From positions 1 through 10,000 of the forward strand of contig VSJD01000273.1 in the NCBI GenBank assembly GCA_008636095.1: a stretch of DNA of 10,000 nt, given 5' to 3'. This stretch comes from Kiritimatiellota bacterium (GTDB taxonomy: Bacteria > Verrucomicrobiota > Kiritimatiellia > JAAZAB01). Positions within the stretch are counted from its first letter, which is position 1; each line of letters opens with the position of its first letter. The notes beneath the pieces were generated by a model. That model was not told where the DNA came from, ran no database searches, and saw only the letters and a list, made by a program, of their open reading frames with translations. The position numbers were made by a program, and so were the translations under genes. Below, in pieces: positions 1 to 6,708 of the stretch.

Positions 1-486
1 GAGTCTGTCCACAATGGATAGATAGTCCGGCATTGAATCCAGGACTTGCTTGCGCCGGCTGTTGGGCGCCGTGTCGCAACTAATGTAAAACGGATCAATC
101 AGCAGAATCCTGCATTTTGGCAGGGCCTGACGCGTCCGCTCCATGATTTCCCGATAGGCGGCTTCGTATGGCTGAGGCGCCAACTCCTTGCTTCCGGCAA
201 ACAAATGACCATGCAGATCATTAATGCCGATCTTGATTGAAAGCCAGTCGGGCCGGTTGCGCAGAACATCGTCCATCCAGCGATTACGGAGCCCCACCAC
301 ATTGTCGCCGCCAATGCCCTTATTGATTATCGTGATCCGCTTGGCCGGCTCCCGAATGATCATCAAATCCGCAAACAGTTTCACGTACCCGGCACCCAAC
401 GGCCGCTGGCTGTCGCGCCGCCCGCAATCGGTAATACTGTCGCCGATGAAAACGATCTTTTGCCCGTTCCTAATCTGCGTTGCCAT
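1..486 (-). CDS. GDSL/SGNH-family hydrolase, C-terminus cut off by the window edge
   Basis: The first 162 codons of a minus-strand gene that continues past the left edge. The translation has the ordered SGNH blocks: block I VFIGDSITDCGRR with the nucleophile Ser17 in GDSI, block II GIGGDN with the oxyanion glycine near residue 60, and block III KIGINDL with Asn89. Block V (the catalytic DxxH) would lie beyond the edge. Family members are usually about 200-230 residues, so roughly a quarter is missing. Such enzymes are esterases or lipases, often carbohydrate O-acetylesterases. No signal peptide is seen, so a cytoplasmic enzyme is likely. The start is set by a strong AGGAGG six bases before ATG. 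The gene follows the MFS transporter gene on the same strand after 196 bases and may share a role in uptake and de-esterification of a substrate; that link is inference. Confidence 0.9.
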   Translation of the reverse strand, partial: MATQIRNGQKIVFIGDSITDCGRRDSQRPLGAGYVKLFADLMIIREPAKRITIINKGIGGDNVVGLRNRWMDDVLRNRPDWLSIKIGINDLHGHLFAGSKELAPQPYEAAYREIMERTRQALPKCRILLIDPFYISCDTAPNSRRKQVLDSMPDYLSIVDRL

Positions 487-492
487 TTAGCT

Positions 493-498
493 CCTCCT
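493..498 (-). promoter_or_regulatory. Strong Shine-Dalgarno site of the GDSL hydrolase
   Basis: AGGAGG on the minus strand ends six bases before the ATG at 486. It is a consensus site and fixes this start codon, which also places the GDS block I at the usual distance from the N-terminus. Confidence 0.8.
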
Positions 499-584
499 AT
501 TTTTTACCGCAAAACCCAACTCATACTTCTATTGATTTCTTGTCACCGCTTGCATCCATCTTTCTGACCCATGCCATTTGTCGT

Positions 585-637
585 CCCTGCTTCGCCCAGG
601 CTTCGCAGGGCAAACTGTCTTCTGACGCACGCCCTGC
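585..637 (-). promoter_or_regulatory. Alternative RNA hairpins between the MFS and GDSL genes
   Basis: In the minus-strand transcript, GCAGGGC (637 to 631) can pair with GCCCTGC (611 to 605), seven perfect base pairs. The same middle segment can instead pair with GCAGGG (590 to 585), six base pairs. The two stems exclude each other. A smaller hairpin ACGCA/TGCGT (625-639) overlaps the first. The segment also holds the direct repeat GCTTCGC at 589-595 and 600-606. This could be an attenuator-like leader of the hydrolase gene or simply a dispersed intergenic repeat; no U-run follows either stem. Confidence 0.35.
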
Positions 638-682
638 GTAGCTCCTTGAGCGTATAGCAGGGGTCTTCTCCCGTCGCCTCCG

Positions 683-2932
683 CTATCGTCGCTTGGTTGC
701 CAATGCGGCATGGATCGCCGTCAACGTGAGCAGGACATACTCTTTGCGTTCGGCGCCCGATTGCTCAAGCTGACACCCGCATTTGCCCAACACCGACGCC
801 AGACGGGGCGGCAGCCGATCAAGGGGCGCGTATCGAATCAGGCAACCTAAGCTTTCGGCCCCGACATCAAGATCCTGGGCGGCCAAAGCTTGCTCCGCCG
901 TATCAAGTGCTTCGTCGCGCGGGGCCGAGAACGGCCACTCAGCCGCAATACGCTTGCGCAGAATCGCAAGCGCCTGCGCGCAGCCCGTACCAAAGTCCGA
1001 TCGCGTAGAACGCCACAAGCGCACAAACTGGTGCTCATCGCCGATAATGCGCGCAATGGCCAGAGCCACTTCACCGCGCAGACTGTCATTCGCCAGACGC
1101 TGTAAAAGGGCCACGAGATCATCAAGGGCCTGCTCTGCCCGAAAAACACCCAATGCCGAGGCATACGCAACCCGGATGCCGTCGTGCTTTTCACTCTTCA
1201 ACAGCTCGCGCAGCAGTGGCACGGATTCGACATCGCCCAGGTTGGCCAGAGAGCGGGCACTGCGCGAACGCAACAGGGCATACTCGGAATGCAAAGCCTG
1301 GCGCAACGCAGGGATGGCGCGTTTATCGGCAATCCGGCCCAAGGCCCAGCCGGCCGCCACGCTTAAATCAGGTTCCTGGCTTTTCAGAACTGCGATCAGG
1401 GCATTGGTCAACGGTTCCTGTGACGGCATGCGCGCCATGGCCACAATAGCCTCGTAACGCACATTAAAACTGGGGTCGGTAATCGCTTCCACCAGTTCGG
1501 CCATGCTCAAGGGGTTCTCAGCGTCACCCATGTGCCGCGTAGTGGACAGGCGATCGCCTTCATCGGCCGCAAAGCGGTAACGGATCATGGAATTGAATGC
1601 CATGATCGGATTGCCCTGAATGAACATGAACATGAATTCGCCCGGCCGGACAGAGCCGTCCTTGCGCATGCGACTATAGAGAACGGCGGCCCCGGCCATG
1701 AACAACAGACTGAAGCCGAAGAGGGGCGAAAACTGATCAACGTGTACAAAGCGCCATGTCAGCGAAATAGTACGGCACTGGTCCAGGATCCAGCCCGCGC
1801 CCAACGGCGCCACCGCGGCACATAAACCACTGAATGCATAATGCACCGAGTAATAAGCCGAATTGCGGCCGTCAGGAGGAATCGCCCCGACAAATAAATA
1901 ACGGCCGGAACCGGCGTTGTAGCCCTGAACGGCGATTCCCCAATAAACATAAGCCACCATGGCGGCGGTCAGACTCCAGGCACTGGCCCGCGGCAAGAAA
2001 AAAAGAATCACTGGAAATAAAACGGTCAGTACGAGTCCGCTCAAAAGTACCGGCTTACTGCCAAAGCGGTCTCCGCTCCAGCCCCACAGGTAACTGGAGG
2101 CCAGCACCCCAAACCAGAAAACGACCCCCAGCAACAGTACCTGGTCGGCCCGCAAACCCACCTGGTCCTGCATATAGAGCGGCATGAAGGACAAGCCGAA
2201 CACGGCCAAACTGAACAAACCAATACCACCCTCATAAAGTAAAAAATTGCGGTCTTTCATAACTGCCATGAAATTATTGACCCAGCCGGTGGAATCAACC
2301 TCCACCCGCACCGGCCGACCGCCGGGAATCATGGCAAAGGCGAAAACCGCAATCAGGCCGAAAGGAATACTCAGGAAAACCAGCAGACTGTATCCGTTCA
2401 GACCGTGGACGTATTTCAGAACCAGGGACGAACCCCACGCTGTGACCAGGCTGAACACACCACAGATAATGGCATTGATGGCATCCGTTTTACCACGCAG
2501 GTGGTTGGGAATCATTTCGCGTGCCCAGGGGAAAAAACTTGTCTCGCCCACCGCGCGGCACAACGAAAATGCCACTGAAACCCCGCTCACCCAGATGAAT
2601 GCCGCACTCACGCCGTAGCGCACCAGGATCCAAGGCGCCGCGCCCAGCAGAACCGTGACAATCGTGCGCATGCCGAAACACCAGAGAAAGATGCGCTTGA
2701 CACCCCGGCGCACAACCCAGCCAGCCACCAGCAGGGAAAGCAGCGAGAAAAACCACGGCAACGATAGAATAACACCAATCTGGGTCTTGCTAAAACCCAG
2801 CGCATTGAGAAACAGCGGCAGAATGCCGCTAAACCAAGTCAGAATGGCAAAAACAACGGTAGTGGCCTGGCCGCCGAAATACCAGGGAAAAGCCCGTATT
2901 TTCTGAACGTTGGTAAGGTCCTGCATGGACAC
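683..2932 (-). CDS. MFS transporter with C-terminal HEAT-repeat domain
   Basis: A 749-residue protein. Residues about 15-420 form a major facilitator superfamily transporter with roughly 12 hydrophobic segments. A degenerate motif A (GWVVRRGVKR, residues 71-80) lies between segments 2 and 3, and a well-kept copy, GDRFGSK (287-293), lies in the second half. Residues about 475-660 are soluble and helical and carry HEAT/PBS-like repeats, for example NVRYEAIVAMAR, LSVAAGWALGRIADKRAIPAL, LLRSRSARSLANLGDVESVPLL and GIRVAYASALG. Ordinary MFS proteins are about 400-450 residues, so the tail of about 320 residues is an added cytoplasmic domain, probably for protein contacts. The substrate cannot be told. 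The start is GTG at 2932, with GGAG seven bases upstream; an ATG two codons later is the alternative. The GDSL hydrolase gene follows on the same strand. Confidence 0.9.
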   Translation of the reverse strand: MSMQDLTNVQKIRAFPWYFGGQATTVVFAILTWFSGILPLFLNALGFSKTQIGVILSLPWFFSLLSLLVAGWVVRRGVKRIFLWCFGMRTIVTVLLGAAPWILVRYGVSAAFIWVSGVSVAFSLCRAVGETSFFPWAREMIPNHLRGKTDAINAIICGVFSLVTAWGSSLVLKYVHGLNGYSLLVFLSIPFGLIAVFAFAMIPGGRPVRVEVDSTGWVNNFMAVMKDRNFLLYEGGIGLFSLAVFGLSFMPLYMQDQVGLRADQVLLLGVVFWFGVLASSYLWGWSGDRFGSKPVLLSGLVLTVLFPVILFFLPRASAWSLTAAMVAYVYWGIAVQGYNAGSGRYLFVGAIPPDGRNSAYYSVHYAFSGLCAAVAPLGAGWILDQCRTISLTWRFVHVDQFSPLFGFSLLFMAGAAVLYSRMRKDGSVRPGEFMFMFIQGNPIMAFNSMIRYRFAADEGDRLSTTRHMGDAENPLSMAELVEAITDPSFNVRYEAIVAMARMPSQEPLTNALIAVLKSQEPDLSVAAGWALGRIADKRAIPALRQALHSEYALLRSRSARSLANLGDVESVPLLRELLKSEKHDGIRVAYASALGVFRAEQALDDLVALLQRLANDSLRGEVALAIARIIGDEHQFVRLWRSTRSDFGTGCAQALAILRKRIAAEWPFSAPRDEALDTAEQALAAQDLDVGAESLGCLIRYAPLDRLPPRLASVLGKCGCQLEQSGAERKEYVLLTLTAIHAALATKRR

Positions 2933-2939
2933 AATTCTG

Positions 2940-2943
2940 CTCC
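2940..2943 (-). promoter_or_regulatory. Ribosome binding site favouring the GTG start of the MFS-HEAT gene
   Basis: GGAG on the minus strand is seven bases from the GTG at 2932 but thirteen from the ATG at 2926. The spacing favours the GTG start. Confidence 0.5.
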
Positions 2944-2947
2944 AAGT

Positions 2948-2968
2948 CCCTTCCCCCGGAGGGGTGGG
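2948..2968 (-). other. GC-rich hairpin in the leader of the MFS-HEAT gene
   Basis: CCC-TT-CCCC, a short loop, then GGGG-T-GGG can form a seven-pair GC stem interrupted by a small TT/T internal loop. It lies just upstream of the GGAG site in the mRNA leader. It has no U-run and so does not look like a terminator; its role is unknown. Confidence 0.3.
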
Positions 2969-3077
2969 TCACCTCGTATTGGCCCCATTAACAAGGCGAT
3001 CGAGAAATTAGTTTTATCCGTGTCAAGGCGTGTAATCTGTGGTAAAAGGATTGCCCTTTCAATCGAAGGCCTAACTT

Positions 3078-3494
3078 ATGAATGAATCGCCCGTCAGTCA
3101 AACAAAAAAGGACGCGCTTACGGCACGGATGCTGGCCCTCGGCATCCGGGAGCCGGAGTTGGAGGAAAAATTCATCCTGGGTTCCGGCAAGGGTGGCCAA
3201 AAGGTGAATAAAACCTCGTCCTGCGTCTATTTGCGCCACCACCCCACGGGACTGGAGGTGAAATGCGGTCAGACCCGTTTTCGGGAACAAAACCGGTTTC
3301 TGGCTCGGCGTGAACTATGCGACCGTCTGGAAGCGCGTCAACACGGGGTACAAAGCGCTCGGCGGCAAGCAATTGAAAAAATCCGCCGCCAGAAGCGCCG
3401 CCGCTCCCGGCGTCAGAAGGAACGTATGCTGGGTGAAAAGCGCCTCCAGGGCCTAAAAAAGACGCGTCGCCGCGAACCGGGATTGGAAGACTGA
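3078..3494 (+). CDS. Small release-factor-like protein with GGQ motif (ArfB/MTRFR-type)
   Basis: A 138-residue protein made almost only of the class-I release-factor catalytic domain. FILGSGKGGQKVNKTSSCV (residues 32-50) contains the GGQ at 39-41, which drives peptidyl-tRNA hydrolysis on the ribosome. HHPTGLEVKCGQTRFREQNRFLARREL follows at residues 54-80; the KC-QTR-QNR-AR pattern is closest to the MTRFR (C12orf65) branch. The stop-codon-reading domains of RF1/RF2 are missing. The tail (about 101-132) is very rich in Arg and Lys, as in ArfB, where the basic tail enters the empty mRNA channel. The likely role is rescue of stalled ribosomes or nascent-chain release. GAAGG lies eight bases before the ATG. 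Whether it is a true ArfB or an MTRFR-like factor cannot be settled from sequence alone. Confidence 0.88.
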   Translation: MNESPVSQTKKDALTARMLALGIREPELEEKFILGSGKGGQKVNKTSSCVYLRHHPTGLEVKCGQTRFREQNRFLARRELCDRLEARQHGVQSARRQAIEKIRRQKRRRSRRQKERMLGEKRLQGLKKTRRREPGLED

Positions 3495-3559
3495 AGACGG
3501 ACGACTGACGACGGAAAAACATTGCACCCGAGAAACCGAGAACCTGAAACGAAGAACTC

Positions 3560-3587
3560 TTGTTATTCCCGGCCCTTTGCGTTAAAT
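3560..3587 (+). promoter_or_regulatory. Candidate promoter of tRNA-Arg
   Basis: TTGTTA (3560-3565) and TTAAAT (3582-3587) are 16 bases apart. Transcription would begin about ten bases before the tRNA. The match to consensus is moderate. Confidence 0.4.
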
Positions 3588-3604
3588 ATCAACCTTTCTT
3601 TCCC

Positions 3605-3681
3605 GCGCCCGTAGTTCAACTGGACAGAGCATCTGACTTCGGATCAGAGGGTTGCAGGTTCGAGTCCTGCCGGGCGCGCCA
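3605..3681 (+). tRNA. tRNA-Arg (anticodon UCG), CCA encoded
   Basis: The full cloverleaf can be read. Acceptor arms GCGCCCG and CGGGCGC pair fully. The D arm is GTTC/GAGC. The anticodon stem TCTGA/TCAGA closes the loop CTTCGGA with anticodon TCG. The variable loop has five bases, the T stem GCAGG/CCTGC encloses TTCGAGT, and the discriminator G is followed by an encoded CCA. Total length is 77 nt. It reads CGA and probably other CGN arginine codons. No terminator with a U-run is evident just downstream. No duplicated 3' end was found nearby to suggest use as an integration site. Confidence 0.97.
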
Positions 3682-3831
3682 AGAGAAAAACTTGCCGGAG
3701 CGAACACGCTGCGTGCGCAGGCACCGGAACAAACTTGTCCGCTATTCGCGGGACTTGACCTTTGGTCGAATTGGGTCATCTTCTACTGGGGCGGAGGAGT
3801 TATTCGTCTGCTTAAATAGAAACATGGGCTC

Positions 3832-4185
3832 ATGGGTGATATTATTTTCAACATTCTTTGGTGGGCACTGGCCATCTGGACCGGCATGGTGCCGAACGGT
3901 TACGCGCCGTATTTTATGTTGGGCTTTAACGCCGGCGATTTAATGGCAACGCTTTATTTCGGCATCGGACAAGGTTACCTGAAGGAGGAAGGCGATTTCG
4001 ATCTCGGCGCGTTTCTCCTGTCCACGCTGGGATTTATCTTCCTGGGCGGCTTCTACATCAGCGGGCTTTCCTTCAAGCCGGGTAGTGACCCTTATAATAA
4101 TGCCGTTTATTTTGTCTTCGCCACATTCTTGCTGACTTTTCTCTACCGTTACGCGCAATATGCCCTTGGCCGTTTTGTAAAATAA
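3832..4185 (+). CDS. Small membrane protein of unknown function
   Basis: A 117-residue protein that I do not recognise. It has three clear hydrophobic segments, about residues 4-20 (rich in Trp and Ile), 57-80 (Leu, Phe, Gly) and 90-111 (Phe, Tyr, Leu). A weaker fourth may lie at 26-46. An acidic loop KEEGDFD (51-57) separates the segments, and the C-terminus RFVK is basic. No signal peptide cleavage site or catalytic motif is visible. The ATG at 3832 is the only possible start after an in-frame TAG at 3817. It has no close Shine-Dalgarno site; the nearest GGAGGAG is 32 bases upstream. An overlapping ATG at 3824 is in another frame. The neighbours do not reveal a function. Confidence 0.7.
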   Translation: MGDIIFNILWWALAIWTGMVPNGYAPYFMLGFNAGDLMATLYFGIGQGYLKEEGDFDLGAFLLSTLGFIFLGGFYISGLSFKPGSDPYNNAVYFVFATFLLTFLYRYAQYALGRFVK

Positions 4186-4351
4186 CAAATACGATATGGG
4201 CGATTACCGGGCATGCTCTTTGTTTATTTAAGAATCTCTAACGTTATTCTGTGCTTGTTCCGCCACGATTTTTCAATAGCATTATTTAAACGCTGCCAGG
4301 CCTGCGGCAAATCACAGACTTAACCCAAATTCTCATTTACGGAAATGGTGC

Positions 4352-5122
4352 ATGATGGCTGATCGCCAACCGCCCCGGGAGCCAGCAGGCGGACGGGGCC
4401 CCATCCGTCTGGCCAAGCTAATGGCCGATCGTGCCCTGTGTTCACGACGCGAGGCTGAGCGGCTGATCGCCGCCGGCAGCGTTCGCGTCGATGGCCGGGT
4501 CATCGACCAGCAAGGAACCAAGGTCGATTCCGAGGCGCGGATTGAGATCGTTGGGATCGGCGAACGCTGGCTGGCGGACAAGGTCACGGTGCTGCTGCAT
4601 AAGCCGCTGGGCATCGTCAGCACCCAGCCGGAGGGCGCCCAGGTTCCGGCTTGGCGTCTGTTAACCCGTGAACGCCTGCATGGCGCCGCCGATCCGGCCG
4701 TGGTCAAGCGTATCTGCCGCGAGCCGTGGCACTTATCGGTCGCCGGCCGCCTTGATCAGGACAGTCGTGGCCTGTTGCTGTTGACCAGCGATGGCGTCCT
4801 CGCCCGACGGGTCACCGGCAGCCACGCGTGGACCAAGGTCTACCGGGTAATGGTTGACCGGCCGGTTAGCGATCGCACACTGGAGCGGTTGAACAGCCCG
4901 CGTCGTCTTGATGACAAGCCATTGCTTGCGATGAACGTGCGGCGACTGGGGGAGCGTTTGCTGCGCTTTGAATTGCGCGAGGGTCGTAAGCACCAGATTC
5001 GCAGGGTCTGTCGCGAAGAAAAAATGACGGTCAAGGATCTGCTGCGTCTATCCATCGGCCCCTTCACGCTCGGCGACCTGCCCGATGGGCGCTGGCGAGT
5101 GGTGGCTGGCTACGTTGGATAA
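4352..5122 (+). CDS. RsuA/RluB/RluF-family ribosomal pseudouridine synthase
   Basis: A 256-residue enzyme predicted to isomerise a specific uridine to pseudouridine in ribosomal RNA. An N-terminal S4 RNA-binding domain (about residues 17-68) includes RLAKLMADRALCSRREAERL and GSVRVDGRV. The catalytic domain follows, beginning VLLHKPLGIVST. The motif AGRLDQDSRGLLLLTSDG (131-148) carries the catalytic Asp135. KVYRV (162-166) and EGRKHQIRRVC (210-220) are the other family signatures. The DQDSRGLL form and the lengthy ending resemble RluF (23S rRNA) more than RsuA or RluB, but the target base is not certain, so no symbol is given. ATG codons at 4352 and 4355 are both possible; the upstream ribosome site is weak. 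The gene converges on the lipoprotein gene, 37 bases apart, without a clear shared terminator. Confidence 0.92.
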   Translation: MMADRQPPREPAGGRGPIRLAKLMADRALCSRREAERLIAAGSVRVDGRVIDQQGTKVDSEARIEIVGIGERWLADKVTVLLHKPLGIVSTQPEGAQVPAWRLLTRERLHGAADPAVVKRICREPWHLSVAGRLDQDSRGLLLLTSDGVLARRVTGSHAWTKVYRVMVDRPVSDRTLERLNSPRRLDDKPLLAMNVRRLGERLLRFELREGRKHQIRRVCREEKMTVKDLLRLSIGPFTLGDLPDGRWRVVAGYVG

Positions 5123-5159
5123 GCCTTATTTCCCGGCAGGACCATATACCATACAGGGG

Positions 5160-6548
5160 TTATGGTTGCGCCGGCCCCGCATCAAAAGGCTTGAGATAAT
5201 CACCCGGATTGCTTAAGCCGCCACGCGGCGGTTCAGACCAGGGAAGAATTTGAATTTCATCGGCCCCCATGGGCGTTGGTGAAAGAAAGAGAACCACCCG
5301 CAAACCATCCGTAAAATACTTGTCGCCGGTCAGATTGCTCCGGGGTGCAATCGGTGTCGCGCTTGTTCCGCCGGCGACAAAGCCAATTTGGGCCACACAT
5401 TGCGCCTTGATCAAATCCTGGACCAAGGTCCAGCGGGCTCCATCCACGTCCGGATCGATTTCATGGGTGGTCAACCACAGCGTATGCGTGGTGAGCCGCA
5501 CGCCAATATCACGGCTGATTTGGCCGGCCCAGACCGGCTGTCCTCCGTATTTCATCGGCATGAGCCACAGACGCAGATGATTCCGCGCATTGATGTTTTC
5601 GCGGACCTTTTGAAACGCCGCATCCTGGCGGCGCCCATAAACAAACAATGGGCTGACGGGCGAATGGCGGTAGTTTTCCCCGGAAAAAAAGGCCCCGAAA
5701 GTACGGAACGCGGTAGAAGTATTGAGCATTTCGGTTTCATCCCAGCCGACGGAGATTAACGCCGGGAAAACGACGCCCCAAGGGGCCGTGATAAAAAAAT
5801 TGATCGGATCGCCGGCCGCCTTGGAAGTAGCGTCGCTCGTATGCGCGGGCCATGCCTCCAGATTGCGGCGGAAGATAGCGAGATCCGTCATATCGGTACT
5901 ACCGCCCATGGTTGTGTTTGTGGAATCTACGCGCCATGCCGCGGCCAGCTGCCCGTAGTCGGTGCGCAAGCGTTCCGTCGGGACCAGGAAATTGAAGCGC
6001 TGCAACGAGCCGGTACTCAGCAAAGCGATCGAATACACTTGGCTGCCGTCATGCAGTACCGTGTAGATAAAACCGCTTTGATCGCTGCCCGGCGGAATGT
6101 AATAATCGAATGCCACTTCTTCAATACGGACTTCCTGTCGCCGCTCGACGTCCTTCGAGGTCAGGATACCGCGAAAGTGATGGGAAACCTCGGCGGACGA
6201 ATAATACGCCGGATCGGTAAAGGCGGGTAACAGCCAATAAGGTCGTTTCGATCGATTGACCACCCGCAACCACAAGGGCTGGATGTGTTCCTGCTGGAGC
6301 GGTATGCCAAAATGCTCCTTGGTCTGCTCATCGCCGGGCAAGGTAATCCATACGGTCAGATCGTCATTCTGCCGGGAAAAAGCATACTGCATCCACCTGG
6401 CATCATCAACGGGCTGCGGCCTGCCCCTGGTTGCGCATCCGCCTGCCAATAAAGTTGCGCCCAACAACAGGACAAAGACCACCACGGGTCGGCGAAAGCC
6501 TTTCGCAAAGCGTTCGATGCACAATACCAGGATGGAGGTCGATTTCAT
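5160..6548 (-). CDS. Predicted lipoprotein with C-terminal LssY_C domain
   Basis: A 462-residue protein. The N-terminus has a basic stretch (FAKGFRR), a hydrophobic core and a lipobox-like LLAGGC with Cys38, so it is probably lipid-anchored outside the cytoplasmic membrane. Residues about 45-190 look beta-rich and match nothing I know. Residues about 262-424 fit the LssY_C family: VGWDETEML, SPLFVYGRRQDAAFQK (299-314), RNHLRLWLMP (322-331), QPVWAGQISRDIGVR (337-351), THEIDPDVDGAR (361-372) and KYFTDGLRVVLFL (410-422). LssY_C is named from the Legionella lss type I secretion locus, and its biochemical role is unknown. It is more often seen with PAP2 or other membrane domains. There is no Shine-Dalgarno site before the ATG, and a promoter right upstream would give an almost leaderless mRNA. 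The gene is divergent from the DUF1846 gene. Confidence 0.85.
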   Translation of the reverse strand: MKSTSILVLCIERFAKGFRRPVVVFVLLLGATLLAGGCATRGRPQPVDDARWMQYAFSRQNDDLTVWITLPGDEQTKEHFGIPLQQEHIQPLWLRVVNRSKRPYWLLPAFTDPAYYSSAEVSHHFRGILTSKDVERRQEVRIEEVAFDYYIPPGSDQSGFIYTVLHDGSQVYSIALLSTGSLQRFNFLVPTERLRTDYGQLAAAWRVDSTNTTMGGSTDMTDLAIFRRNLEAWPAHTSDATSKAAGDPINFFITAPWGVVFPALISVGWDETEMLNTSTAFRTFGAFFSGENYRHSPVSPLFVYGRRQDAAFQKVRENINARNHLRLWLMPMKYGGQPVWAGQISRDIGVRLTTHTLWLTTHEIDPDVDGARWTLVQDLIKAQCVAQIGFVAGGTSATPIAPRSNLTGDKYFTDGLRVVLFLSPTPMGADEIQILPWSEPPRGGLSNPGDYLKPFDAGPAQP

Positions 6549-6556
6549 ATTTTTGC

Positions 6557-6574
6557 ATGAACATTAGCGTTCAT
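6557..6574. promoter_or_regulatory. Inverted repeat over the start region of the LssY_C lipoprotein gene
   Basis: ATGAAC-ATTAGC-GTTCAT is a perfect 6+6 dyad with a six-base centre. It covers the predicted -10 element and lies just before the start codon of the minus-strand gene. The position suits a repressor operator; no known regulator can be named. Confidence 0.35.
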
Positions 6575-6589
6575 TTGATTTATTTTCAA
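6561..6589 (-). promoter_or_regulatory. Candidate promoter of the LssY_C lipoprotein gene
   Basis: On the minus strand TTGAAA (6589-6584) is 17 bases from TAATGT (6566-6561). Transcription would begin within a few bases of the ATG at 6548, in keeping with the lack of a Shine-Dalgarno site. The -35 box matches five of six bases and the -10 box only three. Confidence 0.35.
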
Positions 6590-6604
6590 TATAAATGGCG
6601 CATA

Positions 6605-6631
6605 CAGCAATTTTTTGCTCAGCAATTTTTT
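6605..6631. repeat. Tandem 15-base repeat with dyad in the divergent promoter region
   Basis: CAGCAATTTTTT occurs at 6605-6616 and again at 6620-6631, a 15-base period. The first copy also contains the dyad AGCAA-TTTT-TTGCT (6606-6619). It lies just upstream of the DUF1846 promoter and may bind a regulator or act as an A/T-tract UP element. Confidence 0.45.
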
Positions 6632-6633
6632 AC

Positions 6634-6663
6634 TTGCCAGATCGGTCCAAATATAGCAATAAT
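6634..6663 (+). promoter_or_regulatory. Candidate promoter of the DUF1846 gene
   Basis: TTGCCA (6634-6639) and AATAAT (6658-6663) each match five of six consensus bases and are 18 bases apart. Transcription would begin near 6670, about 40 bases before the start codon. Confidence 0.5.
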
Positions 6664-6697
6664 AATTTCCCAGTGCCTTATCTCCATCACATCACAC

Positions 6698-6701
6698 GAG
6701 G
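6698..6701 (+). promoter_or_regulatory. Ribosome binding site that sets the DUF1846 start
   Basis: GAGG seven bases before the ATG at 6709 selects this start over the upstream in-frame ATG at 6595. The extra 38 codons of the longer version do not look like protein, and the predicted promoter lies inside them. Confidence 0.65.
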
Positions 6702-6708
6702 ATCCACG

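Noticed and set aside
529..711. 60-codon minus-strand frame after the MFS-HEAT gene
   Set aside because: It overlaps the transporter's end in another frame, has no ribosome site and has an unremarkable composition.
783..1457. 224-codon plus-strand frame antisense to the MFS-HEAT gene
   Set aside because: Its composition is Arg/Ser/Ala-rich, as expected from reading a GC-rich gene backwards. The minus-strand protein has clear domains.
3682..3819. Open frame after the tRNA ending WVIFYWGGGVIRLLK before a TAG at 3817
   Set aside because: It looks faintly protein-like and is in frame with the membrane-protein gene, but it has no usual start codon and begins inside the tRNA.
3560..3943. 127-codon plus-strand reading frame across the tRNA gene
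   Set aside because: It translates the tRNA-Arg (VVQLDRASDFGSEGCRFESCR), a well-known false protein pattern, and overlaps the membrane-protein gene in another frame. The antisense frame at 3582-3779 (GRTRTCNPLIRSQM) is the same artefact.
6595..6708. Longer N-terminus for the DUF1846 protein
   Set aside because: The added residues do not match the family and overlap the predicted promoter. The ATG at 6709 has a proper ribosome site.
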